A stretch of DNA of 64,000 nt. Origin: Ifrita kowaldi. Its lineage: Eukaryota; Chordata; Aves; Passeriformes; Cinclosomatidae. The position numbers and the translations under genes are program-made. The notes under the pieces were generated by a model. The model was given only the letters and a program-made list of their open reading frames with translations, was not told where the DNA came from and ran no database searches. Of this stretch, positions 23,283 through 34,060 are shown one piece after another (within the stretch, counting starts at the first letter, position 1; the number at the start of each line of letters is the position of its first letter). Where the stretch lies: assembly GCA_013398055.1 (NCBI GenBank), contig VZRS01014866.1, positions 64,873 through 128,872 on the forward strand, read 5' to 3'.

Positions 23283-24880
23283 GCAGATCAGATGAGCCTA
23301 AAAGCCATGATTTTGCAAGGTGCTGAGCTTGGAAAAGCAGGTTAGTGGCCTGCTCAGGCCCCCACATGAAGCTGCAAAACCTTTATCCACTTGTGAGAGC
23401 CAGAAAGTGACAAACACCACAGGAGCAGCTGCACATCTGCTCAGGTGACCACGTTGCTGCTGGAAATGAACAAACACCATGGGATTTTGGTGAAGAAAGT
23501 TGACCAACAGCCTTGTAAGCAGCACAGAATTCTTATCAGATGTCTATACGTATGGGAAAAGAACGCTTCTCTCTGGCTCAGCACATACAAGATGTGCCCT
23601 ACGGAAATGCCTGGAAGATCAGAGGTCTGGAATGTCTCTATGTAACCTCTTCCACCTGTCCAAGTGTTTGTTGCCCCTGCTTTGCCTTGATACTTACACT
23701 GAAGGGTTGATAACAGAGGGTTATGTCCACAAGACCATTCCTGCCACTGACAAGTCCAAAGCAGCCTGCAGTGCTGCAGACTGCTCAGCACACGGGCAAG
23801 AAGCATCAGAGAGGCAAAGAACACACCTTATGCAAGGCCCATAGGCTGGGCACTAGTCAGTCAGTCCATCAATGCCATCCAAGCTCCAAGGTGTATATAC
23901 ATTCCTTCTGCCCTCAGTGGCTCCCCCACACAGAGGTTTTGCTTTCTGATGCTTTTTACTGAAGCTGCCACCCTAACTGAAGTGCTACAGAATGAGACAG
24001 GAGAACTGCTAAAGTCACCCAGCTTTTTCAAAAACTCACTTGCACTGAGGCATTACAGTATCATTAACCACTCAAAACCATCAAAGTTCAAAAACCTAAT
24101 TTAATTGAGATTGCTAAAACTTGTTTCACTAACTTTCTTACCAGGGAACAGCATCTTTCCTGTAGCTAAGGCACACATTGAGACAGCAGATTTTTTTTTT
24201 CTATTTCAAATGCATATGTGACACTACAAAGTTCAAAAGAGTAACGGGCAGAAGTCTGAGAGAATTTCTACTATCTGCTCTCAAGCTGCTTGGTAAACAC
24301 TGTAAGATTATTTCTATAAAATGATGGACTACTGTTACTAGGAGGAGAAACTTAGCTTTTAACCCTTACAATACAAACACTTTTCTGCTGAATTCAATAG
24401 CTGGTCACCAGCTTTGACTTTCTTTTTTAATCAACAAAATGCTTCAGAAAACCTGTACAATTTCTTCGGCCCTGCAATAAATCGTACAGTAAATTTCCAT
24501 GTTCCTTTTGTAACTGAACCTGAATACCAGAGAGCTGAGCGGCAGAAGTTGACTTACAGAGCACGAGCTCCACCGTCAGGCCACTTGCTCAAGGCAGAGA
24601 GCAGCAGCCGCATCCTTTAACTGGATCTGTGGCTGTTACTCCACCAAAACTCCAGGTCACGTCTGCGGTCCACCCCCAGTCCCAGGTACCTGAAAATAGG
24701 ACAGCTTTGCTCAGCTTTTGTCCTGGCGGAAATGCTGCAGACCAACTGTAAAGCAATTTTACCTGTGAAACAAGTCACTGTGAAACCCCCAGCCTGGGGG
24801 GAACCGGGGCTCCCGACTCCCTTCACAGGACACCAATTTCCCCTGGATGGAGAACACAGCCCTCCTTGTCTACTAGCTAA
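23283..24880. other. Intergenic sequence between RRS1 and ADHFE1, nothing recognised
   Basis: About 1.6 kb between the RRS1 3' end and the CR1 pieces. Open frames of 66-127 codons overlap each other on both strands at 23441-23962 without any recognisable motif or splice context. Confidence 0.5.
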
Positions 24881-24918
24881 GAGCCAAACGCAGGGTGTTT
24901 TATAAAGGCCAGAACGCA

Positions 24919-24924
24919 TTTATT
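24919..24924 (-). terminator. RRS1: RRS1 poly(A) signal AATAAA
   Basis: Plus-strand tttatt, that is AATAAA on the minus strand, lies about 100 bases downstream of the RRS1 stop codon. Cleavage would be expected 10-30 bases further, near 24890-24910, giving a very short 3' UTR. Confidence 0.75.
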
Positions 24925-25025
24925 GACAGATACGTGTGTGAATAGAGCACGGCGCAGGAGGCTGGCAGCAACAGTCCTTTCCCACGCCTCGGTGGGCATC
25001 CCCAGCCCGTACTGCACACTGTCCC

Positions 25026-25953
25026 TCACGCCTTCTTTCTCCTGCCCCCGGCGGTGCCACCGCCCGCAGGTTTCTGCTGCTGTGCCTGCCGCCGGCCTCC
25101 ACTCTTCTTGCTGCTGCGCCCAGGCCGCTGCTGCCGGCGGCCGCGCTTGCCCCGCTTCGACTGCTTCTTGCCCTTGTTGGCGGCGGCCGCCTCGGCTTCC
25201 TCCTGCCGCAGCTGCTTGTTGACGGCGCGGGTGATGTCGAGCACCGGCTTCTTGCTGCCCATGTCCCGCAGCAGCTCCAGCTGCCGGCTGCGCTCGGCCG
25301 CCAGGTTGCCCAGCAGCGGCTCGAAGCGGCGCTTCTTGCCGCCGCTGCGGGACGGCGGCTCCGCCGACTCCTTCGGCAGCCGCGGCTGGAAGCGGCCGAG
25401 CGAGGCGGTGGAGACGCGGGCGACGCGGGAGACCTGGCGCAGCTCGTCGCGGTCCTGGTGGCCCGTGGGGTGCAGGGGCGCGGCGGGCACGGCGCTCCCG
25501 GCGCGGTGCGCTCGGGCCAGGTTGCGCAGCCGGTTCAGCTCGTTGCNNNNNNNNNNNNNNNNNNNNNNNNNNNNNNNNNNNNNNNNNNNNNNNNNNNNNN
25601 NNNNNNNNNNNNNNNNNNNNNNNNNNNNNNNNNNNNNNNNNNNNNNNNNNNNNNNNNNNNNNNNNNNNNNNNNNNNNNNNNNNNNNNNNNNNNNNNNNNN
25701 NNNNNNNNNNNNNNNNNNNNNNNNNNNNCACGAGCAGCTGCGTGTTGTCGCGGGCCAGCGCCCGCAGCAGCGCCTCCCGCCGCGGGCCGGCCCCGCGCAG
25801 TGCCGCCGCCGGTGGGGGGTTGCGGTCCACCGCCAGCAAGTTGCCCAGGTCGTACTCCAGCTCCAGCTCCTTTTCCACCGTGATGCTCCGCCGCTTCTCC
25901 GCCTCCTGCTCCTCGGCGGCCGCCAGCACCGCCTCCACCCGCACGGCCGCCAT
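25026..25953 (-). CDS. RRS1: RRS1: ribosome biogenesis regulatory protein homolog (single exon, interrupted by a gap)
   Basis: Nucleolar protein of the RRS1 family. With RPF2 it brings the 5S RNP (5S rRNA, uL18, uL5) into pre-60S particles; the vertebrate protein also has a reported role in chromosome congression. Seen: 75 codons from ATG 25953, including the family block VEKELELEYDLGNLLAVDRN and ARDNTQLLV; then 182 Ns; then 172 codons starting NELNRLRNLARAH, with HPTGHQ, VSTASLGRFQ, LPKE and a Lys/Arg/Gln-rich tail ending GGRRKKA, likely nucleolar-targeting. The ATG has G at -3 and +4. The two visible parts are in different frames across the gap as assembled, which I read as a wrong gap length and not a real frameshift. 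Visible length is 247 residues against about 365 in human, so roughly 110 residues are hidden. No intron expected; the homologues I know are single-exon. Confidence 0.95.
25547..25728. other. Assembly gap (182 N) inside RRS1
   Basis: Lies in very GC-rich sequence, a common cause of dropout. It removes the conserved central part of RRS1, between the DNTQLL block and the NELNRLRNL block. Confidence 0.98.
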
Positions 25954-25964
25954 GGCTGCGGCTC

Positions 25965-25970
25965 CACGTG
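25965..25970. promoter_or_regulatory. CACGTG E-box next to the RRS1 start codon
   Basis: Canonical palindromic E-box 12 bases upstream of the ATG. MYC/MAX and USF bind this core, and ribosome-biogenesis genes are classic MYC targets. Binding is inferred. Confidence 0.55.
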
Positions 25971-26086
25971 CGAGCGGCGCCGCCGCTGCTCCGGGAGCGC
26001 GGCAAAGCTCCGCCGGGTCAGCGCGCCGGAACCGCCGCGCCCGGAACAGCCCTGCCCTTGGGGCGGGCGGGACGGGCGCAATGCCC

Positions 26087-26101
26087 GCCGGGAGATGTAG
26101 T
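26087..26101 (-). promoter_or_regulatory. ZNF143/Staf-like motif in the RRS1 promoter
   Basis: The minus strand reads ACTACATCTCCCGGC, close to the ZNF143 (Staf) consensus core ACTACAATTCCCAGC found in many vertebrate housekeeping promoters. It lies about 135-150 bases upstream of the RRS1 ATG, a typical distance. Confidence 0.6.
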
Positions 26102-26116
26102 CCCGTTTGCGCCGGC

Positions 26117-26135
26117 CCGCCAGAGGGCGCTGTGG
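26117..26135 (+). promoter_or_regulatory. CTCF-like motif upstream of RRS1
   Basis: The plus strand reads ccgccagagggcgctgtgg, matching the CTCF core (CCAGnGGGCGC with the trailing TG). It is about 15 bases from the ZNF143-like site. It is oriented plus, opposite to RRS1. Occupancy is inferred from the motif only. Confidence 0.6.
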
Positions 26136-26239
26136 CTCCCCACAGACCTCCGGGTCCGCGGCCGTGGCTGCGGCGTCACCGCGCCTCAGCTCCTCTGCCA
26201 CGGGACCCGGCGGCCGTGGCTTATGGGCAGGTGCTTCCA

Positions 26240-26660
26240 GGCACAGAATCACAGAATCGATTAGGCTGGAAAAGCCCTCTGAGGAGATCAAGTCCAAACT
26301 GTGACCAAACATCACCATGTCAACTGGACCAGGACACTGAGTGCCACGTCCAGTCTTTCCTTTGGGGACAGTAACTCTACCACCTCCGTGGGCAGCTCAT
26401 TCCAATGTTTAATCACCGTTTCGGTGAAGAAATTCTTTCTAATATTCAACCTGAACCTCCCCAGGTGCAGTTTAAGATTATGTCCTTTTGTCCTGTCACT
26501 GGTTGCCTGGGAGAAGAGGCTAGCCCCACCTGGCTGCAACCTCTTTTCACGTAGTTGTAGAGAAGGATAAGATCACCCCTGAGCCTCTTCTTCTCCAGGC
26601 TAAACAACCCTGGCTCCCTTGGCTGCTCCTCATGGGACTTAACCTTCTGGACCCTTCACC
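26240..26660 (-). mobile_element. CR1 LINE 3' fragment (minus strand)
   Basis: Starts with the reverse complement of the CR1 3' repeat (cagaatcacagaatcgatta), followed by gctggaaaagcc, ggcagctcattccaatg, agaaattctttctaatat, ttgtcctgtcactggttgcc and ctcctcatgggacttaacct. About 420 bp, 5'-truncated; its insertion marks the upstream edge of the RRS1 CpG island. Confidence 0.93.
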
Positions 26661-26953
26661 ATGATACTGATTATCACCAATGATGAAATCCCCAGTGGCT
26701 CCCAGGCTGGGGTTGCGTGGGGTTCAGGGTGGCCCCAAATCTGTCTCCTGCTGCCACCATGAGTGGTGCTGAGGTGGAAAATAAGTGGGAAGAGTCAGCA
26801 CATGAGGGGAGGCCGATGCCAAAAGCTGAGGGATGGGACCATCACAGAGTCAACAGGGCCCCGCAGCTTCCCCTTGCCTTTGCCTGCACTAGGGATGTGC
26901 CACGGCATCCAAACACTGAGACTGAGACACAGGAACTGACTTTTCCCACGTTT

Positions 26954-27040
26954 GGGTTTTTTTTTTGTTGTTTGTTTTTTTGTTTTTTTTTTGTGGCGTG
27001 TTAGTTAGTTAGTTTGGGGGTGTTTGTTTGTTTTTTGATG
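26954..27040. repeat. T/G-rich low-complexity tract
   Basis: Runs of T up to about ten bases broken by single G, with gttagttagtta and gtttgtttg units. It may be the decayed A-rich (minus-strand) tail of an old insertion or simple expansion; nothing recognisable flanks it. Confidence 0.75.
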
Positions 27041-30000
27041 GTTTTTTAAAGCATATGATTCTGTCTGATTCTCCTTGCTGTGGAACAGTCTAAGTGCTCC
27101 TGGCAGGACCAAAATTCAAATACTGTATTGCAGCTCCACAGAGACTGACACAGGTGTTGTGGGTAAATCTCCCCGCAGAGAAGGGAGCGGAGGAACAGCA
27201 TTTGGGAAGCAGTATCACCTGGCAGATGTCTCAACAGACATAATTATAACTGAGGTGATCAGGGTGATATGGCATGCACCTAAAGGTCAGCTGGGTCAAA
27301 GATACCTCCATGCTATTTTTAAACAAATGGGCTACAGAAGAATCCTTTTATGGCTATACAGTGATTTGGCTTGTGTGGCCATGACATTTTGAGCTGATCC
27401 CTGGTGCCCTAAAAACAAGCTCATGATGGCACTTAGCTGTAGTTGAGGGAAATGATGGGTGTTTTTATACAAGGTACAATTCTCTTCTAAGTTAGTATCC
27501 CATCTTTGCCTTTAAATTAGTTTTGGAGTGACAGAAATGATTCTGAGTGTAATGCCACAGTAGTGTTGTTGAAATGAAAACAAAGTGCCATGTCTGTAAG
27601 ATGAGGACAAATAGCTGACTCTCAAATTCTAATGGCTAACATAACTTACCCGCAGTCTAACTAAGAAATTTTTTTTCCCCCAAGTCAGCCGTTTTCAGCA
27701 TGATTTGTATACTGCGGAGCAACAGAGTCCCTATGTATTTAAATCCAAGCTGGTTGGCGTGGACTATTTTCTTGTTTACCACAAGATGGCATAGGATAAT
27801 ATTTTGTACCCTGTCTCGGACAGCTCATATTTTCACCTGGAATTGCAGATTAAATTAATTTTAAAGACAGTTCTTTGAAGAGATGCATAGGCACTATCTA
27901 GATTTAGGCACAAATTTAAACTTTTGAACTGCAAGGTGCCACTGTTTTGGCAGTCTGGTCAATACCTTTACACTGATCCATGTACCCTCCTTTTTTATCC
28001 TCATGCAGCTAACTCTCAGAGTTCTTTTGGTCTGTATTTGTACAAAGTCCAGAATGCTTCAGGAAGATGCCTTGGGCTGGGAGGACATAATTGGTAATAT
28101 CTATTGCACTTCCAAAGCTGCTTGAACTGTTCATGATTACCACTGGAACAACAGAAGGAGTGCATGCCAGGAATTGATCTTCTTGTTTTACCTGAAAACA
28201 TGTAGAGGAATCTCAGAAGGTAAAACTTACTTTCTGGAAACTGCTGTTTTGATCTGCGGTGTTGATCTGAATTCCAGCCTTTTCATGTATTCCAGGAATC
28301 TGCACCTCAGAGCGTGACCCTGCTTTTGCCGTTTGCAGTTTGTGATTTCGCAGTGCAGTTGGGAAGGTGGTAGCTGGAAGAATATTGGACTAGATTTGTA
28401 AGCAAAGATTTGTAAATAGTCATGGATATTTTAGGAAACTGTCCCATTTTGAGGAGGGGCTTCTGGGCTTACTGTAGTAATCATAGCCATGCTTTGAGCC
28501 TGTACTCCCAGCTTAGAGCTGGGGATTACAACCAGATACATGGCTTCTGTTAAGGGAATGGATGTGTGTGTGTACTTCTGCAAATCTGGGCTTTCCAAAA
28601 GATGAAAGGGTAATACCAATGTTCAGTTATAGAAACAGTTTTAGGAAGTGAATGTTTTTATTACCTCGTGTTTAATTCAGCTTTTTAAAAAGACTTTTCC
28701 AGCAATTTTTAAAAGAATGAATTTTTAGAAGTGTTTCTTGATTTTGATCATCTCCATTCGGGGGTTCCTGTGTTCCTTTTGGCATATCAAATATCACATT
28801 TCACAAACTGCCTGTGGGCTGTGCTCAGCTATAGGGCTTGACAACACTTAACTGTGGGCACTTAAAATCCATAGATAATTAAACAATTTCATCATTGCTC
28901 TCCCTTTCCCTGAGGTACTTTCTCTCTTCTGTATGAACAACAGCAATACATGTCATAGTATGTACGTATATGAGCTTAATGCTGTACTGTTTGCTTGCTT
29001 TCTTTACGGTCAGGGGACCAGACAGGGTTTGGATGCTCTTGCAAAGTGCAGTTTTTCTTTGGGGTGAAGAAGGCTGTAGAATTTTGGGTCTTTTTTTTAA
29101 CCACATGAAAAATTTAGCTGCATGAGAAACATAAGATGGCAGAGTATAATTTACAGAAACACTTGTCCAAAAGATTATTTGAAAGCATAATGCAGGATAT
29201 ACGTGATGCACCAGAAGAACTACAACATCAGTGTAATATACTGTCAGGTTTGTTTTTCTTGTGAGAAAGAATAAAGAATTATCCTACTTAACTTATGTTT
29301 TTGTAGTTTTTGTTCAGCTGGGCTACGACTTGAAGTTTGTGTTTGATAGGAGCTGCTCTAATGTACAGGATTCATGTCTCACTGTTAGTGATACCATTAA
29401 CTTAGATTAACTCGTCAAACTTTTGCCAATTACCTCTGGATGGCAGTAGATGTAGTTACAAGATGATTCAATCAATTCACAAGCCTGCTGTGAGGATTGT
29501 TATGAAGAACACTTTTATCAGGCAAACTCAAAGTGCTGATAATTTTGGAAAATAGTAGAAAGTGCCCTTAAAATATCCCCACTATCTCCGAATCATTCCC
29601 TTCCACTGACTTTGTTCAGTACATTTTGAAGTAAAAATCTGTGCTGTAGGATTTTTTTTGTATAAGGGAGAAGTTGTTTGCTCACTGAAGCTATATAAAG
29701 TACAATTTATGGACCCAGTTCTGCTTCCTGATACATTTTTTTTCATCCCTGTAAGATACATTTCATGTATTTCAGCACGTATTCTATTTCCTGGGACATA
29801 TAAGTGCTTTTTCAGTCCAAATAACAAAACATAGGAATACAAATTTGGCTAAACAAAGACTCTTTCCTAGTCACTAGTCCATATAATGTGAAAAAACTGT
29901 CTGTAAGGAATAAAAAAATTACAAAGATTTAAGGCACCATCTTTTCTAAAATGTGAGAGTTGACTTCAGCAGTGTAACAAAAATACATCTGGTAGTCAAA

Positions 30001-32641
30001 TATTTTCCTATTACAAGAATTAAATTACACATTACAGATAATGGGACATTCCTTTTCATGGTTTCACCACTGCAAGGCCTTACTAGGAACCTCTTAGGGG
30101 ACATGCTTAATTCTAAGCAAGTTGTGTTGATGGTGATGATATTATCTGTGCTCACACATTTAAAAACATTTCTGGTTGGTTTGTAAATGAGCAGGATTAA
30201 ATTTCCTGTCCAAAGATTTAATGTGATTACAGCAGAATGCTGTATTTATGAAAAAAAAGTGCAGATGAAACTCAGGAGGCTGTAGCTCTAGTTCCAAAAC
30301 CTAAGACTAGGTAGTTTGGAATGCAGTTACAAGTGGATAACTAAGCAGAGCCTGATTTTTGGTGCAGAAGCCAGAACACAGATAGCTGGTGAGATAGCAG
30401 GGAGATTTGGATGACTGCAGGCACTGTGGAAAGTGATGGGCAGACCAGAAGCTATTTTCATCATTTGACTGATTGTGACTGTGTGGTTTCACTGAACTGA
30501 TTTTGGGTAAACAAAACAAAGCTAAGCTAATTTGAGGCCTTCCCAAGTGCTTGATGCCTATCTTGCTGTGCATTAGGGAATCAGACTGAGAACAGATTGT
30601 GATGTGGTTTGCTTTTTTATGAGCTTAACTGTGACCTGATTTTTGTTTGAGAAAGTTTTCTTGTAGCACAGTCTTAATATTAGAAATACCAGCAATGGTG
30701 TGGCTTGGTTTTGTTGGGTGTTTTTTAGGATAATTTAAAGAACAGAATGAGAACTTTATCAGGCAGTGATGGAAAGAATGGCAACATAGTAACACATTCC
30801 TTTTCCAGGGTCAGTCCTTCTTATCATCTGTCTAGAGTAGACCTACTTTTTGGCATAAGATTACTTCTACAAGTTAAAAAAAGCCAATGAACACATTTCC
30901 TTCTTTTAGAACAAATCTGTCATGCTCAGAGATTTGTCCTTGATTAAGTGTGTACTTGTAAACAGAAGAACAAAACAAGTTCCTCTGTTCTTGGGTTGGG
31001 TTCACGGTTGGAATTATCTCCGACATTGGAAGCGAGATGAAACATGTAAGTCTTCATCCATGGCACAAAAGATGTGCCATAGTCACTACTGATTTTTGAC
31101 AGAAGGACATAAGACAAATTAAATGGAGCAAGAGGTTCAATACCATGAATCTGAGAGAAGGGTAAATGTATGTCTGCTGACAATGACCATGCCAGTTCCT
31201 ATATTCTCTTGCTTTTGTGAGTCAGAAATAATCCATTTCCCAGCAGTGGCCTTCTGGGGACATGTTTTCAATAGAAAATCTCATTCTTTTATGTGCATGT
31301 ACAGATGCTCCATGCATGTGGTTAAACCTGTGCAGGTAACATCATTCACATATTGCAAGAGATACAAATATTGATTTTGGTAAAGGAAAAAATATGAGAC
31401 CTGATCTTAAAGCAAGACAATGCAATGCACTCAGGACCATGATTCTTCAGGAACCTTTTGGGGAAATTTGTACCTGAGACTAGGCATATATCCAAGCATC
31501 ATTTCACACACTTACCACAACCATTTCGCACACCTCAACTGCCTGAATCTTCTCCCAACTCCTGCTGGATGACATGGAGATGCATGCTGAAGTCCTGCTT
31601 GCCAAAGGTGTCTTCAAAGCCTCAGCACTACTTGACAGCAAGAAAAAGGCTTCCCAAACATGGCTTGTAACCTTTTATCCTCCATGTTTCCATTCATCAG
31701 CAAGTCTGATCTGTCAGGATGGAATTTTGTCCTCAGTATGTTTTTAAACCATTTTGTTCTTGAAGCTACATTAAAGACTTCAAGGTCTTGCTAATGTATT
31801 TCCAGTTGATAGTTATTAATGAAATGGGAAAGAAATCTCGGTTTAGATCTTTTTGTACACATAAATAGGACACTTTAAAAGTCCAAGATATTAAGGAGGA
31901 TTTCAACCACATGTAACCATGGGTGACTTTTGTAAGCCAAGAATCATCTGTAAACTTCTGTGAGCTTCTACCTAGGATGTATATTGTGGCTTGGAGTAAA
32001 TTAGGAGAAATTCTGGTAAACAAATGTTATTAATTTTGAATGTCATACAGCCTAGGGCTGTGGCTCTACATCATTATCAAGTGACGACAGATTTGGTTAA
32101 AATAGTTCTTACCCTGAAAAAGAAGTCCTAGAGATTAACATAGTCAATTCACACATTTTAGGCCATACTCACAGGGTAGCTGAATCAGCATAGCTTCTGG
32201 GGTGGGGTGGGAGTGTGAATTCGTGGCTAGGCATTTGAGAGGGAACAGCAATCTCTCAAACTGGTTTTTTTCCTGAGGGGATTAGCCACAGCTTGACTCA
32301 CAATCAGGGATGGCTTCCCTTGGAGAAGCAATCATGGTTTTTGCCTATACAGCCTACCAAACCTCTTCTGGAAGACATCTGTCTTGCAAAGGTGGCTTAG
32401 CTGCTCATGTAGCTGCAGAGATCTCCCATACCTCTTCCTGTAGCAACCAGAGCTCACAGCTTGCTGTGTTAAGGGAAAATGGCAGCAATTTGCTGTTACC
32501 TTATTATAATATACTATAAATTAAAAAGTTGCTACAGAGATTGCTCAGTCATTTCTGCAAAAGATTTGGGAACATCTCGGATGGGTGGGGTGGGAATAAC
32601 TGGAAGCAGGAATGACTTTGGCCATCACAAAGGTAACCTCC

Positions 32642-32659
32642 CTGCTGCTGCTGCTGCTG
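32642..32659 (+). repeat. (CTG)6 microsatellite
   Basis: Six perfect CTG units in otherwise unique sequence. Confidence 0.85.
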
Positions 32660-33530
32660 AATCAGAGCCCTCGGAGCTGGGGCAGGAAATCCCTGTCCTA
32701 ATCTGCAGTCAGAGCTCTTGAGTCCTTGGAGGGGATTGAGAGTCTCCGAGCTGCTCAGAGCCTCCCTGATGCTGCCACAAACCCAAATCAGCTGTTCTGC
32801 ACAGTGCATCTTTATTCTTTTTGTTTTCTGCAATGTGCCTCTGTTCCTCAGCAACTGCACTACATAAAAAGGGACAAAACAGGATAGATTCTCAGTTTCC
32901 AGAATTCTACAGGTACTGTGGGAACTGCTCAGTCTGTAATTTTTCTGAGTTACTGAGGAAATTTTAAAGCAGGGCAGGGCAATTTTGTGTGTAGCAGTAG
33001 TTAGGAGCAATAAAATGAAACTAAATAAATATATTCACATGATAAATGAAAGGCACAAAATAGAAGGTTTGCTTCTTTAGCGAAGGATTCACAAATTACT
33101 TCATCCACGACACTGTTAACTGTTGGTTTAAAACCTGCAGCTTTCTCATGCAGGTCATGTTCAGTCTTTGCTTCTGGGACTATTTGTCAGTGTGAGGTAC
33201 TGTATGGAAATACAGGCGTTTGCTGGGCTGCATTGTTGCTCCTTGTTGCCCCTTTCTCTATAGCATTTACAGGGCCAAACACATACATTCTCTAGCTGCC
33301 CAAATATCCCTGGCTCTGACAAAGGACACCTTCCTTTTCTCTTGCAGATGATGCTACACCTGCCTCCTCTCTGGGCTTCCAAATTCTTGCTTTGCTCCAT
33401 CCAGAATATGCTATCTGCAGTGCCTTGGAGGTTCTCCACAAAACCCATCACCTGGATCTTTGTTTTCCTCTCGCCACTTTCATTCCCTTCTGTTGTTCCT
33501 TCTTCTTCACTGCATTGAAGCATATGCAGG

Positions 33531-33612
33531 ATCATAGGATAGTTTGGGTTGGAAGGGGCCTTTAGAGGCCACGTAGTCCTACCTGCCTGCAATGAGCAGG
33601 GACATCTTCTAT
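33531..33612 (-). mobile_element. Short CR1 3'-end fragment (minus strand)
   Basis: Begins atcataggatagtttgggtt then ggaaggggcctttagaggcc and cctgcctgcaatgagcaggg, the reverse complement of the CR1 3' terminus. About 80 bp. Confidence 0.85.
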
Positions 33613-33983
33613 TCAATCTACAAAGCCTGTTAAGCCTACTGTATTTACTTACTCGCTCCTGTGTTTGAAGCTGCTCTTCATAGCCTGTGCTCTACCCTGA
33701 TCATGCCCATCAGTGTTTCTAATTACTTCTGTGATGCACCAAGCTTGAATTCCCATGATCTGTGGGGAAATCTTGCTGCAGCCTGCAGCCTGTTTCTGGA
33801 CTGGTTTGTTGGTGGTCAGAACAGTCGCTTGCAGTGTCCAGGTGTGTCAGAGCATGAGTTGCTGGCGCAGGTCTACAGAGCACTTCTGGGGACCTGGCAG
33901 ATGTACCTACTAAACTGTGTGAGTAAGCCAGGCTGAACTTTCCTATAATGCACTGATACAAATGCGTAATAAGTGTGAATGGT

Positions 33984-34060
33984 GTGGTAAGTGTGAGAAA
34001 CAGGTGTTGGTGAGTTTGAGAAAGAGCTGATGGTAAGTTTGAGAAATAGTTGAGTTGTGA
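33984..34060 (+). repeat. Degenerate tandem repeat, about three units of 24 bp
   Basis: Units start ggtaagtgtgagaaac, ggtgagtttgagaaag and ggtaagtttgagaaat, each followed by a variable tail. Three diverged copies in a row. Confidence 0.65.

Larger units (their letters stand above)
25954..26235 (-). promoter_or_regulatory. RRS1: RRS1 CpG-island promoter
   Basis: Highly CpG-dense sequence upstream of the RRS1 ATG, continuous with the GC-rich coding region (island about 25030-26230), ending abruptly at a CR1 insertion. No TATA box seen. It contains a CACGTG E-box, a ZNF143-like and a CTCF-like motif, listed separately. Confidence 0.75.
26661..33530. other. Intergenic sequence upstream of RRS1, no gene recognised
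   Basis: About 6.9 kb. Open frames up to 110 codons, none with recognisable domains or splice-linked partners. Apart from the T/G-rich tract at 26954-27040 and a six-unit CTG run at 32642-32659, it is unique-looking AT-leaning sequence. Confidence 0.5.

Noticed and set aside
25535..26005. 156-codon minus-strand frame rich in Gly and Ala
   Set aside because: Out-of-frame reading of RRS1 and its CpG-rich leader; no family resemblance.
25054..26100. 348-codon plus-strand open frame across the RRS1 region, and a 210-codon one at 25742-26374
   Set aside because: They are antisense shadows of the GC-rich RRS1 coding sequence and read through Ns; the minus-strand RRS1 frames match a known protein family.
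25026..26318. 430-codon minus-strand frame as a single protein
   Set aside because: Only the part after the gap is RRS1. The part upstream of the gap is the wrong frame and extends into the promoter and the CR1 element; the frame is continuous only because the N run has the wrong length.
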